A DNA stretch of 64,000 bases from Geomonas oryzisoli (GCF_018986915.1 NZ_CP076723.1:1955501-2019500); one strand, 5' to 3'; counted from the stretch's first letter, positions 35,200-45,237 are shown. Program-made: numbers and translations. Notes: a model not told the origin generated them from the letters alone.

Positions 35200-35280
35200 G
35201 CATTGCTTTGGCCATGCTCTTTTGCTAACATGGCGCTCGGTTTCATTAATCAACTCGTAACGGTGGCAAGGGGGCTGTAG

Positions 35281-35859
35281 TTGAAAAAAGCCGGCTGGTT
35301 ATTGGTGCTGTGGTCGTCTCTGCTCCTTCTGGCAGCGCCGGCCCATGCCCAGAACGATCCCCATCACCCGGGTCACATCATCGAAGGGCTGGTGGTCGGC
35401 GTCAGCGAAGGCGACCGCCTCACCGTCAATTCCTACGGCACCGAGATCCCGGTACGACTCTACGGCGTCGCGGCTCCCCAGACTGCCAAGATCGACAAGT
35501 TCACCGGCTGGTACAAGCCGGGCCAGCCCTACTCAGAGGATGCCTTCCGCGCCCTGTCCCTGAAGGTGCTGCACCAGACGGTGCGCATCGAAATCCGCGA
35601 GACGCTGGTCTACAAGACCGAACCGACCCAGGTCGCCGTGGCCGTGGTCTACCTGGATGGCCGCAACATCAACCTCGAGATGCTCAACGACGGCTGGGCC
35701 TGGGCCAACCGCAGGCTCCTCACCAGGGGCGACCATCCCCACTACATGGGCATCGAGCGGATGGCCCGTGCCCGCCGCATGGGTCTGTGGGCCCAGGAAA
35801 ATCCGCAGCCCCCCTGGGAGTTCAAGCCGCACGTGAAGCTAAAATCGAAACAGAACTGA
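35281..35859 (+). CDS. Exported staphylococcal-nuclease-fold protein lacking catalytic residues
   Basis: A 192-residue protein with a signal peptide (MKKAGWLLVLWSSLLLLAAP, cut near AHAQ) and one SNase-like domain (about 34-170). Measured against Staphylococcus nuclease, Arg35 is kept (Arg59 in VRLYG), but Glu43 is Gln67, calcium ligand Asp40 is Ala64 and Arg87 aligns with Val118 by my hand alignment. Asp21 appears to be Asp45. The protein is therefore unlikely to cut nucleic acids and may bind them or act structurally. The start is TTG with AAGGGGG upstream. It follows the HybB-like gene by 81 bases. Confidence 0.8.
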   Translation: MKKAGWLLVLWSSLLLLAAPAHAQNDPHHPGHIIEGLVVGVSEGDRLTVNSYGTEIPVRLYGVAAPQTAKIDKFTGWYKPGQPYSEDAFRALSLKVLHQTVRIEIRETLVYKTEPTQVAVAVVYLDGRNINLEMLNDGWAWANRRLLTRGDHPHYMGIERMARARRMGLWAQENPQPPWEFKPHVKLKSKQN

Positions 35860-36273
35860 TAGTCGTCTCGGATCCGTTCTCCGGATCTCCACGCTGCTAC
35901 CCATCCTCTTCTTCCTCATCCTCGATGTTTACAGCTGAATAGAATGTAAAGCGCCCCGCCGTGGCCGCGTACCGCCCCCGTATGCCCTCGCCGCGCCCAA
36001 CCTCTCATCGCGCAACGGTTTGATCCCGTCGTCGGTTCAGCGCCTGATCGCCATCAAGATGAATCGTTGTCACAAAAGAGTACATTTTTCTGTTCCAAAA
36101 AGTGACGAATGTTAGATATAGTGACACTGTGCGCCGTTTCGAGTAGGCACTGTTCCATATTGATCCGTCTTTTTTCGCACATCATAAAAAAGCGTCTCAT
36201 TGTTTTGTATTCAATGAATTACCCGCTCAGCTCATTAGAAATCCGTCGCAGCAGCTGTCGAGCCGGCAGGCTT
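35860..36273. other. Intergenic region upstream of the sigma-54 operon
   Basis: No gene is visible. From about 36070 it is AT-rich and holds repeated words: GTCAC (36069-36073) against GTGAC at 36102-36106 and 36121-36125, and TGTTCCA at 36091 and 36151. These could be binding sites for the sigma-54 activator encoded downstream. Confidence 0.45.
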
Positions 36274-36289
36274 TGGTACCGATCTTGCC
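36274..36289 (+). promoter_or_regulatory. Sigma-54 promoter of the alcohol dehydrogenase-kinase-regulator operon
   Basis: TGGTACCGATCTTGCC matches TGGCACG-N4-TTGCA, with the invariant GG and GC exactly 10 bases apart. Transcription would start near 36300. The third gene of the operon encodes a sigma-54 activator. Confidence 0.7.
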
Positions 36290-36356
36290 TCTGTATACGT
36301 TGTCCGGAGCCGCAGCCGTTCTCCGGCGGAGAGCCAGTTTCAGGAGTAAAAGTGCA

Positions 36357-37505
36357 ATGGAAATCAGCAAGTTCGTAGCACCGGAAATCATCTTCGGCAG
36401 GGGCTCCCTGAGCCAGATCGGAGAGAGCGTCGTCCGCCTTGGCGTGTCCAAGGTATTCCTGGTCAGTGACAACGACGTCATATCCGCCGGTTGGGTGGAC
36501 ACCGCCGTCGACTACCTGCGCGCCGCGGGACTCGATACCGTCATCTTCTCCAGCCTCACCACCAACCCCAAGGATTGCGAGGTGACCGAGGGGGCCGCCA
36601 AGTATCTCGCCTCCGGTTGCGACGGCATCGTATCGGTCGGCGGCGGCAGCCCCACCGACGTCGCCAAGGCCATCGCCACCATCGCTTCCAACGGCGGGCG
36701 CCTCAAGGACTACGAAGGAATCAACAAGATCTCCACCCCTCTTCCCCCGATGGTGATCGTACCCTCGACGGCAGGGGCGGGGTCCGAAGTGAGCCAGTTC
36801 ACCATCATCGTCGACACCGACCGCAAGCTGAAGATGTCCATCATCTCCCGTTCCCTCATCCCGGACATCGCCATCGTCGATCCCGAACTGCTCAAGACCA
36901 AAGACGCCAAGCTCGCTGCCGCCACCGGGGTCGATGCGCTCACGCACGGCATCGAGTCCTACGTCTCGCTGGCCGCCACCCCGCTTACCGACATCCACGC
37001 CCTTAAGGCGATCCAGCTCATTTCCAGGAACCTGAGAAGGGCCGTCGCGGAGAGAAGCGACATGGAGGCCAACACCAACATGGCCATGGCGAGCCTGACC
37101 GCTGGTCTTGCCTTCTCCAACGCCATCCTCGGGGCCGCCCACGCCATGACGCACCAGGTCGACGGCCTGCTCGATCAGCACCACGGCGAAACCAACGCCT
37201 CCATCCTGCCGCACGTGATGCGCTTCAACCTGCAGGCCTGCCCCGAGCGCTTCCGCGACATCGCCGTCGCCATGGGCGAAGACATCACCGGGCTGACCCT
37301 CGAGGCCGCAGCCGAACGCTCCATAGAGGCGGTGCAGCGCCTGATCGAGGACATCGGGCTCGCCAAGGGGCTCTCCGAGCTCGGTCTCAAGGAGGAATTC
37401 ATCCCGCTTCTGAGCGAGAACGCCACCAAGGACGCCTGTCTGGTCACCAACCCGCGCTACGCAACCCGCGAGCAGATCGAGCAGATCTACCGCAACGCCA
37501 TGTAG
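36357..37505 (+). CDS. Iron-containing alcohol dehydrogenase
   Basis: A group III alcohol dehydrogenase of 382 residues, NAD(P)-linked. The nucleotide-binding stretch is SVGGGSPTDVAKAIA. Metal ligands lie in ATGVDALTHGIESY (Asp and His), AAHAMTHQVDG and DQHHGETNAS. Length and motifs are normal. CAGGAG at 36341-36346 supports the ATG at 36357; the longer frame upstream overlaps the sigma-54 promoter. It is followed by a kinase (24 bases) and a sigma-54 regulator, so its expression is probably switched on by that pair. The alcohol oxidised cannot be told from sequence. Confidence 0.93.
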   Translation: MEISKFVAPEIIFGRGSLSQIGESVVRLGVSKVFLVSDNDVISAGWVDTAVDYLRAAGLDTVIFSSLTTNPKDCEVTEGAAKYLASGCDGIVSVGGGSPTDVAKAIATIASNGGRLKDYEGINKISTPLPPMVIVPSTAGAGSEVSQFTIIVDTDRKLKMSIISRSLIPDIAIVDPELLKTKDAKLAAATGVDALTHGIESYVSLAATPLTDIHALKAIQLISRNLRRAVAERSDMEANTNMAMASLTAGLAFSNAILGAAHAMTHQVDGLLDQHHGETNASILPHVMRFNLQACPERFRDIAVAMGEDITGLTLEAAAERSIEAVQRLIEDIGLAKGLSELGLKEEFIPLLSENATKDACLVTNPRYATREQIEQIYRNAM

Positions 37506-37529
37506 GCCTTAAGCCGCAAAGGAAGCGCC

Positions 37530-39197
37530 GTGAAAAACAGGGGCAAACTCCTCGAACAGCTGACCGGTGTCGACTCCTCCAAGCTCAACTACTACGTCGA
37601 GCTCAAGAAGAGGAACCAGGACGTTCTCAAGCAGAACAGCCGCCTGGAGATACTGCAGCAGCTGACCCGCGACATCAACATCGACATGTCCATCGGCGAC
37701 ATCATCGAGAGGGCCTTCCGGAAGCTCCCCGAGGCGCTCCCCTGCGACTTCCTGGCGCTGGCGAAGCTCACCGAGGGAAAGCTCAAGCTGATCGCCATGG
37801 CGCCGCGCGACTTCAGCGATCAAGGCTATATTCCGAAGCAGTCCATCCTCTGGAACGCATTCAGGGACAAGGGGGCGACCAGCTACAACCCGATGCTGGA
37901 CCCGCTCTGCCTGGCCCAGGTGACCAGGAAACACACCGAGCCGCTGCGCTCCCTCGCCGCGGCCCCGCTGTTTGAACGTTCATCGGTTACGGGCCTTTTG
38001 CTCCTGGGGAGCACCATCGACGCGGCCTACGCCCGTGCCGAACTGAACTTCGTGCAGCACCTGGCCGACCAGCTCGCCATCAGCATGCAGAACGCGCGGC
38101 TGTACAAGCAGGTCTCCCGCGCCAAGAAGGAATGGGAAGCGACCTTCCGCGCCGTCACCGATCCCATCTTCCTCATCGATACCGATTACAACGTGCTGCT
38201 GCACAACGGCCAGCTCCCCCCGGGCATGAGCAACGCCTTCAACCAGGCCATCAGCAACAAGTGCTTCGCCAAACTGAGGGGCGGGACCGAGCCCTGCCAG
38301 AACTGCCCCATCCAGGAGATCAAGGAGACCGGAAAGCCGGTGTTCCAACAGTGGAACACCCCGGAGGGTGAATTCCTCGAGCTCTCCTACTACCCCGTGT
38401 TCAACGAGGAGAAGCAGCTCGCCGCGGTCACCATCATCATGAAGGACGTGACCAAGAAGCTGAAGATGGAGGCGCAGCTGGTGCAGTCCGCCAAGATGGT
38501 GGCGCTGGGTGTGATGGCGGCCGGCGTCGCCCACGAGCTGAACAGCCCCATGACGGTGATCATCGGGACCGCGCAGATGCTCGCCCGCGACCTGCAGGGG
38601 GAGGAGGATTCCGAGCGCGGCGAGGCGCTTTCCGACATCATCAACTGCGGTCTGCGCTGCAAGCGCATCATCCAGAACCTGCTGACCTTCTCGCGCCAGG
38701 ACCAGGCCCCGTTCTCGCCGATCGACCTGAACGCCGAGGCGGAGCGGGTGCTGGACATGATCCAGTACCAGATCAACCGCAGCCAGATCGCCATCTTCGA
38801 GCACTTCGACCGCGACCTCCCCAAGATCAACGCCAACGGGCCGCAGATCCAGCAGGTGCTGACCAACTTCCTGATCAACGCGCGCGACGCGCTCACCGAG
38901 GTGGACGGCAAGGAGAAGGTGATCGAGGTTTCCACCTCGCTGCGGGTGGACGGGAAGCAGCGCTTGGCCGTCCTCAGCGTTTCCGACAACGGCATCGGCA
39001 TCGCGCCCGAGAACGTTTCCAAGATATTCACCCCGTTTTACACGAGCAAGGAGGCCAGCAAGGGGACCGGCCTCGGTCTCTCGGTCAGCCTGGGCATCGC
39101 CGAATCGCACCACGGCAACATCGAGGTGGAAAGCACCTTGGGGCAGGGGAGCTGTTTCAGCCTCGTCCTGCCGGTAGATGAAAGCAACGACCAATAG
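37530..39197 (+). CDS. Sensor histidine kinase (GAF-PAS-HisKA-HATPase)
   Basis: A soluble kinase of 555 residues with no membrane helix. A GAF domain covers about 45-195, a PAS-like domain about 205-320 with a CxxC (PCQNCPI) that could sense redox state or metal, then HisKA with His335 in GVAHELNSPM, and the ATPase domain (NFLINARDAL, DNGIGI, GTGLGLSVSLGI). The GTG start has AAAGGAAG 5 to 6 bases upstream. It ends 13 bases before the sigma-54 regulator gene and is its obvious partner. Confidence 0.93.
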   Translation: MKNRGKLLEQLTGVDSSKLNYYVELKKRNQDVLKQNSRLEILQQLTRDINIDMSIGDIIERAFRKLPEALPCDFLALAKLTEGKLKLIAMAPRDFSDQGYIPKQSILWNAFRDKGATSYNPMLDPLCLAQVTRKHTEPLRSLAAAPLFERSSVTGLLLLGSTIDAAYARAELNFVQHLADQLAISMQNARLYKQVSRAKKEWEATFRAVTDPIFLIDTDYNVLLHNGQLPPGMSNAFNQAISNKCFAKLRGGTEPCQNCPIQEIKETGKPVFQQWNTPEGEFLELSYYPVFNEEKQLAAVTIIMKDVTKKLKMEAQLVQSAKMVALGVMAAGVAHELNSPMTVIIGTAQMLARDLQGEEDSERGEALSDIINCGLRCKRIIQNLLTFSRQDQAPFSPIDLNAEAERVLDMIQYQINRSQIAIFEHFDRDLPKINANGPQIQQVLTNFLINARDALTEVDGKEKVIEVSTSLRVDGKQRLAVLSVSDNGIGIAPENVSKIFTPFYTSKEASKGTGLGLSVSLGIAESHHGNIEVESTLGQGSCFSLVLPVDESNDQ

Positions 39198-39210
39198 TTG
39201 GGAGCACGCC

Positions 39211-40746
39211 GTGACAGAATCTCAAATGCAAATACTGATAATCGATGACGAGAGGGACGTGTGCACCTTTTTCCGCCGCCTGCTGACGCGCAGGGGGTAC
39301 CAGGTGGTCACCGCGGCCAACGAGCCCGAGGCCCTGGCCGCGCTGGAGGCGGGACGTTTTGCCGTCGCCCTGGTCGACCTGAAACTTCCCGACACCGACG
39401 GCATCACGCTCCTCGAGATCATCAAGTCGAGGCAGCCCTCCTGCGAGGTGATCATCATGACCGGCTACTCGACGGTCAAGACCGCGGTCACCGCCATGCA
39501 GCTGGGTGCCTACGAGTACCTGGAAAAGCCCTTCGACGACATCGACCAGATCGAGCAAATGATCGAGCGTGCCGCAGGCGCCGGTGCCGTGCACGGCAGG
39601 GGGAGTGCCGTCCCCGACGAGTGGGCAGCGGTGGCCCAGGGGGTCGGTTTCCGGGTCGGCGTGTCGCCCCCGATGAAGAGGATGGTGTCGCTCGCCTACA
39701 AGGTGGCCGGCAAGGATATCTCCGTCCTGATCCAGGGGAAGACCGGCACCGGCAAGGAAGTGCTGGCGCGTTTCATCCACGCCGCCTCCGCCCGCGCCGG
39801 CCAGCCCTTCATTCCGGTCAACTGCGGCGCGCTCCCGGAGAATCTGCTCGAAAGCGAACTGTTCGGGCACGAAAAGGGTGCCTTCACCGGCGCCAACCAG
39901 ACCCGGCGCGGCATCTTTGAGCTGGCCAACAACGGCACCCTTCTCTTGGACGAGATCGGCGACGCCACGCCCCAGATCCAGGTGAAACTGTTGCGGGTGC
40001 TCGAAACCGGCGAGTTCATGAGGGTAGGGGGGGAGCGTCCCATCAAGACCGACGTCAGGGTGATCGCCGCCACCAACGTCGACCTGGAGCAGGCCATCAA
40101 GGAGAAGACCTTCCGCGAAGACCTCTTTTACCGGCTCAACGTCGTGCGCCTGGAGATCCCGTCTCTTGCCGAGCGCTACGAGGATATCCCGCTTCTGGCA
40201 GAGCACTTCGTGCAGCAGTTGAACCGGGACCTGAGGCTTTCTCCCGGCACCGTGCGGCTGCTGCAGGGGTACAACTGGCCGGGCAACATTCGCGAACTCG
40301 CCAACGTGATGCGGCGGGCGGTGGTGATCTGTAACGGCGACACCATCCTTCCCGAACACCTGGGGGGGACCTTTCTGGCCGGCCCTTCCGCGCCTGTGCG
40401 TTCCGTCGTGCAGCCGGCGCCGCGAGTCGCCGATCCCGAGTCCTTTTCGGCGGGAGGCGACCTCGTCGAGCAGTGTCGCAGCTGCGAATGCCTGGACCGG
40501 TTGGGTGCCGACGAACTGACCGGTATGCTCACCTCCCTGCGCCAGGCCCAGTCCAATCTGCTCACCGTGATGCGCAGGAAGAAGATCGTTCCGCCGCTGT
40601 GCGCCTTGAAGGACTCCGAGGCCGAGACCATCAAGGAAGCCTTGGCCCAATACGACGGCAACATCACCGATGCCGCCAAGGCATTAGGGATCGCGCGGAA
40701 CACCTTATACAGGAAGATGAAGGAGCTGGAGCTTCCGGGGCGGTAG
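39211..40746 (+). CDS. Sigma-54-dependent response regulator (NtrC/AtoC type)
   Basis: A regulator of 511 residues. The receiver (about 5-120) has phospho-acceptor Asp56 in VDLKLPDTDG. The AAA+ domain (about 150-385) has Walker A GKTGTGKE, the sigma-54-contacting GAFTGA loop (223-228), Walker B TLLLDEIGD and the arginine-finger region. A linker with CRSCECL leads to a Fis-type helix-turn-helix at the C-terminus (NITDAAKALGIARNTLYRKM). GGGAG at 39200-39204 selects the GTG at 39211; the longer frame starts inside the kinase gene. It presumably activates the sigma-54 promoter at 36274. Confidence 0.95.
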   Translation: MTESQMQILIIDDERDVCTFFRRLLTRRGYQVVTAANEPEALAALEAGRFAVALVDLKLPDTDGITLLEIIKSRQPSCEVIIMTGYSTVKTAVTAMQLGAYEYLEKPFDDIDQIEQMIERAAGAGAVHGRGSAVPDEWAAVAQGVGFRVGVSPPMKRMVSLAYKVAGKDISVLIQGKTGTGKEVLARFIHAASARAGQPFIPVNCGALPENLLESELFGHEKGAFTGANQTRRGIFELANNGTLLLDEIGDATPQIQVKLLRVLETGEFMRVGGERPIKTDVRVIAATNVDLEQAIKEKTFREDLFYRLNVVRLEIPSLAERYEDIPLLAEHFVQQLNRDLRLSPGTVRLLQGYNWPGNIRELANVMRRAVVICNGDTILPEHLGGTFLAGPSAPVRSVVQPAPRVADPESFSAGGDLVEQCRSCECLDRLGADELTGMLTSLRQAQSNLLTVMRRKKIVPPLCALKDSEAETIKEALAQYDGNITDAAKALGIARNTLYRKMKELELPGR

Positions 40747-40789
40747 TTTGTTGTCGGGGGAGCGTCGCGTAACTGATTCTGACTTTGTA

Positions 40790-40935
40790 TGATAGACAAC
40801 AGCGGTTACGCAAAGAACGCCGAGAATCCGCGAAGAACGGGAAGAATGCCTTTTGGACGTAAATTCAAAAGGCCTTTCCTTTGCGTGCTTCGCGAATACT
40901 TCGTGTCTTTGCGTAACTGCTTCTGACTTAGAAAC
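40790..40935. repeat. ACGCAAAG/CTTTGCGT inverted repeat
   Basis: GTTACGCAAAG near 40806 faces CTTTGCGTAAC near 40910, and TTCTGACTT occurs at both ends in direct orientation. The interior contains GCGAAGAA and CTTCGCGAAT arms. It lies between the sigma-54 regulator and the glycosyltransferase gene. The rest of the 40747-41037 gap shows no gene. Confidence 0.75.
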
Positions 40936-41037
40936 GGAAAGAGGGGGAGCCTTTCTTGATTGCCAAGGACTCCTTTTTTTTATATGTAATAAAGGCCGGT
41001 TTTCTGATGCCGGAAGTCCCCTGATGGAGTACTCACC

Positions 41038-42123
41038 TTGCAGGCAAACCGTTTGAAGCGCATAGATGCACTTACCGGTCCGCTCCTCGTCCGGCTTTTC
41101 CCGCGGCGTAAGAAGGCGGACAACAACGTCGCGCCCGGCTCCGCCCTCATCATCCGCCCCGGCGGCATCGGCGACGCCGTCCTCCTCATCCCGACGCTGC
41201 GCGCGCTTCAGGCGGCATACCCCGCCTGCCGCATCGAGATCCTCGCGGAAAACAGAAACGCCGCCGCCTTCGAGTTCTGCCCCGGACTCCACGCCGTGCA
41301 CCGCTACGACGAGCCGGCCGAACTGCGCGCGGTGCTTAAGCGGCGCTACGATCTCGTCATCGACACCGAGCAGTGGTACCGGCTCTCCGCGCTGGTCTCC
41401 CGCCTGGTGCGCGCCCGCCGCTCCATCGGCTTTGCCACCAATGAGCGCCGACGGCTCTTCAGCGATGCCGTTCCCTATGATCTAAAAGAATATGAACCCT
41501 TTTCCTTCTTCCGCCTGTTGGCGCCGCTGGGCATTCAGGCGCCGGCTGACCTCGCCGTCCCGTTTCTTGAGCTGCCGGCCGCAGCGCGTGAGCGCGCCGC
41601 ACAACTGCTGGCTCGACTGGGGGGGCGCCCCTTCGTCGCCATCTTCCCTGGCGCCAGCGTGCCGCGCAAAGAGTGGGGCGGCGTGAAATACCGGCAGTTG
41701 GCCGCCTCCCTGGTGCTTGCCGGCTGCGCCGTGGTGGTACTCGGCGGCAAAGAGGACGAAGACGTGGCCGACGCCATTTGCCGTGCCACCGGAGGCGTCA
41801 ACCTGGCAGGGGTGACCACTTTGACTGAGAGCGCTGCTGTTATCGAGGCAACCATGGCTCTCGTCACCGGCGATTCCGGTTTGCTGCACATCGCAGCCGG
41901 GCTTGGAACGGCGACGGTATCTCTATTCGGGCCGAGCGACCCCGCCAAGTGGGCTCCCAAAGGGGAGCGCCATCGCGTTCTCGCCTCGACCTTTCCCTGT
42001 GCCCCCTGCGCCAAGTGGGGCACCATCCCGGCCTGCACACACGAAGGCGGCTGCATCGACGCCGATCCGGCCCAGGTGTCAAGGACGCTACTTCAGCTGC
42101 TTACGGAGCTGTTCCCCGGCTAG
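41038..42123 (+). CDS. Glycosyltransferase family 9 (heptosyltransferase-like)
   Basis: A GT-B enzyme of 361 residues. ALIIRPGGIGDAVLLIPTLRAL near the N-terminus (split here as ALIIRPGGIGDAV and LLIPTLRAL), FPGASVPRKEWG in the middle and the sugar-nucleotide site TGDSGLLHIAAGLGTATVSLFG near the C-terminus (TGDSGLLHIAAG and TATVSLFG) are diagnostic of ADP-heptose:LPS heptosyltransferases. A CAPCAKWGTIPACTHEGGC stretch of Cys follows. The start is TTG at 41038 with GGAG 9 bases upstream; no better in-frame start is present. Probable role in LPS core synthesis. No other LPS gene is adjacent. Confidence 0.88.
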   Translation: MQANRLKRIDALTGPLLVRLFPRRKKADNNVAPGSALIIRPGGIGDAVLLIPTLRALQAAYPACRIEILAENRNAAAFEFCPGLHAVHRYDEPAELRAVLKRRYDLVIDTEQWYRLSALVSRLVRARRSIGFATNERRRLFSDAVPYDLKEYEPFSFFRLLAPLGIQAPADLAVPFLELPAAARERAAQLLARLGGRPFVAIFPGASVPRKEWGGVKYRQLAASLVLAGCAVVVLGGKEDEDVADAICRATGGVNLAGVTTLTESAAVIEATMALVTGDSGLLHIAAGLGTATVSLFGPSDPAKWAPKGERHRVLASTFPCAPCAKWGTIPACTHEGGCIDADPAQVSRTLLQLLTELFPG

Positions 42124-42168
42124 CCGATTTCTCCAATGAGAAAAATTCATTTGCCTCGAATAAAAGCC

Positions 42169-42197
42169 TTGACTTTAAATTGGCGAATTGGTACAAA
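42169..42197 (+). promoter_or_regulatory. Promoter of tRNA-Val
   Basis: TTGACT (42169-42174) and TACAAA (42192-42197) are separated by 17 bases, about 30 bases before the tRNA. Confidence 0.65.
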
Positions 42198-42227
42198 GTC
42201 CGAGTTCCACGAAGCAGCAACAAAAAC

Positions 42228-42302
42228 AGGCGCGTAGCTCAGGGGTAGAGCACTAGCTCGACACGCTAGGGGTCGGCGGTTCGAAACCGCCCGCGCCTAC
42301 CA
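42228..42302 (+). tRNA. tRNA-Val (anticodon GAC) with C33
   Basis: A 75-base tRNA with CCA encoded. Acceptor AGGCGCG/CGCGCCT, D stem GCTC/GAGC, anticodon stem CTAGC/GCTAG and T stem GGCGG/CCGCC all pair perfectly. The anticodon loop is TCGACAC, giving anticodon GAC. Position 33 is C rather than the near-universal U. Confidence 0.93.
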
Positions 42303-42334
42303 ATCAAAAGAGACCTTCAGTACGAGGTTCGACG

Positions 42335-42363
42335 GAGGCATCGAGTTTCGATGCCTCTTTCTG
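42335..42363 (+). terminator. Terminator or attenuator between tRNA-Val and thrS
   Basis: GAGGCATCG (42335-42343) pairs with CGATGCCTC (42349-42357), followed by TTTCTGTTTT. The interrupted T-run may allow read-through into thrS, 34 bases downstream. Confidence 0.7.
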
Positions 42364-42396
42364 TTTTGCAACCAGTTTTCCAAAAAGGGGTCTTGC

Positions 42397-44307
42397 ATGA
42401 ACGAGATTAAGGTCACGCTTCCGGACGGTTCCCAAAGGCCCTTGCCTGCAGGCTCCTCTATCTTCGATCTGGCCGCTTCCATCGGAGCGGGTCTCGCCAA
42501 GGCTGCCATCGCCGGCAAAATCGACGGCACCCTGGTCGATCTCAACACCAAGCTCGCCGACGGCGCCAAGGTTGAGATCATCACCGAGAAGAGCCCCGAG
42601 GCGCTCGAGATCATCAGGCACTCCACCTCGCACCTCATGGCGCAGGCGGTCAAGGCCCTGTTCCCGCAGGCCAAGGTGACCATCGGCCCTGCCATCGAGA
42701 CCGGTTTCTACTACGACTTCGACGTCGATCATCCCTTCACCCCGGAAGACCTCGAGAAGATCGAGGCCAAGATGCGCGAGCTCGCCAAGGCCGATCTGAA
42801 GATCGAGCGTTCCGAGCTTTCCAGCGCCGAGGCGATCGAGCTGTTCAAGAAGATGGGCGAGGACTACAAGGTCGAGCTGATCGAGGACCTGGGCGCCGAG
42901 CAGGTCTCCCTGTACACCCAGGGCGACTTCGCCGACCTCTGCCGCGGTCCGCACCTCCCCAAGACCTCCTTCTGCAAGGCGTTCAAGTTGACCTCCATCG
43001 CAGGCGCCTACTGGCGTGGCGACGAGAAGCGCGCCATGCTCCAGCGTGTCTACGGCACCGCGTTCGCCGACAAGAAGGAACTGGACGCCTACCTGGAGCG
43101 CATCGAGGAAGCGAAGAAGCGCGACCACCGCAAACTCGGCAAGGAGCTCGATCTCTTCTCCTTCAACGACGAGGTCGGCGCGGGTCTGGTGATCTGGCAC
43201 CCGAAAGGGGCCATGCTGCGCACCATCCTCGAGGACTTCGAGCGCAAAGAGCACTTGAAGCGCGGCTACGACATCGTTTTGGGGCCCCAGATCCTGAAGA
43301 CCGAGCTCTGGCAGCGTTCCGGCCACTACGAGAACTACCGCGAGAACATGTACTTCACCACCGTGGACGAGCAGGGGTACGGCGTCAAGCCGATGAACTG
43401 CCTGGCCCACATGATGATCTACCGCTCGCAGCTTCGTTCCTACCGCGACCTGCCGCTGCGCTACTTCGAGCTCGGCACGGTGCACCGCCACGAAAGGGCA
43501 GGGGTGCTGCACGGCCTTTTGCGCGTGCGCGGCTTCACCCAGGACGACGCGCACATCCTGTGCACCCCGGACCAGCTGGACGCCGAGATCAAGGGCGTCA
43601 TCCAGTTCGTCACCGAGGTGATGGGGATCTTCGGCTTCGAGTTCGAGATGGAGCTTTCCACCCGTCCCGAGAAGTCGATCGGCTCGGACGAGGCGTGGGA
43701 GATGGCAACCAGCGCGCTGCTGAACGCGCTCAAGGACTCCGGTCGCCCCTACGAAATCAACGAGGGTGACGGCGCCTTCTACGGTCCCAAGATAGACATC
43801 AAGCTGCGCGACGCACTTGACAGAAGATGGCAATGTGCTACTATCCAGTGCGATTTTACCCTTCCGGAGCGTTTCGACCTCACCTACGTGGACGCGGACG
43901 GTGAGAAAAAGCGCCCCGTCATGGTGCACAGGGTCATCCTGGGCGCCATCGAGCGCTTCATCGGTGTCCTCATCGAGCACTTCGCCGGAAACTTCCCGAC
44001 TTGGCTGGCACCGGTTCAGGCGACCGTTCTCACGGTTACCGACAACCAGATCCCTTACGCACAGGCTGCGTTCGACAAGCTGCGCGCTGCGGGCGTCAGG
44101 GTGCAGAAAGATTTCAGAAACGAAAAGCTGGGCTTCAAGATCCGCGAGGCGCAGCTGCAGAAGATACCGTACATGCTCGTGGTTGGTGACAAGGAGGTCG
44201 AAGGCGGCCTGCTTGCTCCGCGCTTCCGCGACGGCAAGAATCTCGAGGCGATGACTCCCGAGCAGTTCATCGCGTTCATAGAAAACGAAGTAAAAACCTA
44301 CAAATAG
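42397..44307 (+). CDS. thrS: Threonyl-tRNA synthetase
   Basis: A class II synthetase of 636 residues. An N-terminal TGS domain (1-60), the editing domain with [11 protein letters not shown] and the zinc-dependent catalytic core are complete: [12 protein letters not shown], the motif 2 stretch [13 protein letters not shown] and motif 3 near [16 protein letters not shown]. The C-terminal anticodon-binding domain covers about 535-636. AAGGGG precedes the ATG. infC follows after 11 bases, the classical thrS-infC-rpmI-rplT order. Confidence 0.98.
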   Translation: MNEIKVTLPDGSQRPLPAGSSIFDLAASIGAGLAKAAIAGKIDGTLVDLNTKLADGAKVEIITEKSPEALEIIRHSTSHLMAQAVKALFPQAKVTIGPAIETGFYYDFDVDHPFTPEDLEKIEAKMRELAKADLKIERSELSSAEAIELFKKMGEDYKVELIEDLGAEQVSLYTQGDFADLCRGPHLPKTSFCKAFKLTSIAGAYWRGDEKRAMLQRVYGTAFADKKELDAYLERIEEAKKRDHRKLGKELDLFSFNDEVGAGLVIWHPKGAMLRTILEDFERKEHLKRGYDIVLGPQILKTELWQRSGHYENYRENMYFTTVDEQGYGVKPMNCLAHMMIYRSQLRSYRDLPLRYFELGTVHRHERAGVLHGLLRVRGFTQDDAHILCTPDQLDAEIKGVIQFVTEVMGIFGFEFEMELSTRPEKSIGSDEAWEMATSALLNALKDSGRPYEINEGDGAFYGPKIDIKLRDALDRRWQCATIQCDFTLPERFDLTYVDADGEKKRPVMVHRVILGAIERFIGVLIEHFAGNFPTWLAPVQATVLTVTDNQIPYAQAAFDKLRAAGVRVQKDFRNEKLGFKIREAQLQKIPYMLVVGDKEVEGGLLAPRFRDGKNLEAMTPEQFIAFIENEVKTYK

Positions 44308-44318
44308 GAGGTGGCGTC

Positions 44319-44837
<519 letters not shown>

Positions 44838-44865
44838 ACACCACCAACAAAGGAGTAGTAAAACA

Positions 44866-45063
44866 ATGCCTAAAATGAAGACCCATAGGGGCGCCGCCAA
44901 GCGTTTCAGCAAGACCGGCACAGGCAAAATCAAGATGGCTCACGCCTTCACCAGCCACATCCTGACCTCCAAGACCAGGAAGACCAAGCGCAACCTCCGC
45001 AAGGGCGGCATCGTTGCAGCTTCCGACCACAAGAACATCTGCTGCCTCATCCCCTACAAGTAA
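44866..45063 (+). CDS. rpmI: 50S ribosomal protein L35
   Basis: A 65-residue basic protein ([20 protein letters not shown] at the N-terminus). AAAGGAG precedes the ATG. It lies 28 bases after infC. A 245-base gap with a repeat separates it from rplT, which is wider than usual for this pair. Confidence 0.97.
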   Translation: MPKMKTHRGAAKRFSKTGTGKIKMAHAFTSHILTSKTRKTKRNLRKGGIVAASDHKNICCLIPYK

Positions 45064-45078
45064 CCAAGGGTTGAAAAG

Positions 45079-45237
45079 CAGGGACTAGGGTCTAGGGACT
45101 AGGGGCTAGCTAAACCTAGAAACCAGGAACTGGAGCCGGAGACTTAAATACGCGAATGACTCGGGAGCGGAACGAGGCGCTACGGATGGTGAAATTTGAC
45201 CAGCCCCTAGCCCCTGGTCCCTAGCCCCTGGGTTTAC
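45079..45237. repeat. GGGACTAGGGGCTAG inverted repeat between rpmI and rplT
   Basis: GGGACTAGGG...GGGACTAGGGGCTAG (45081-45109) faces CCCCTAGCCCCTGGTCCCTAG (as AGCCCCTAG and GGTCCCTAGCCCC, 45202-45230). The interior carries no gene. It interrupts an operon that is normally compact. Confidence 0.8.
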
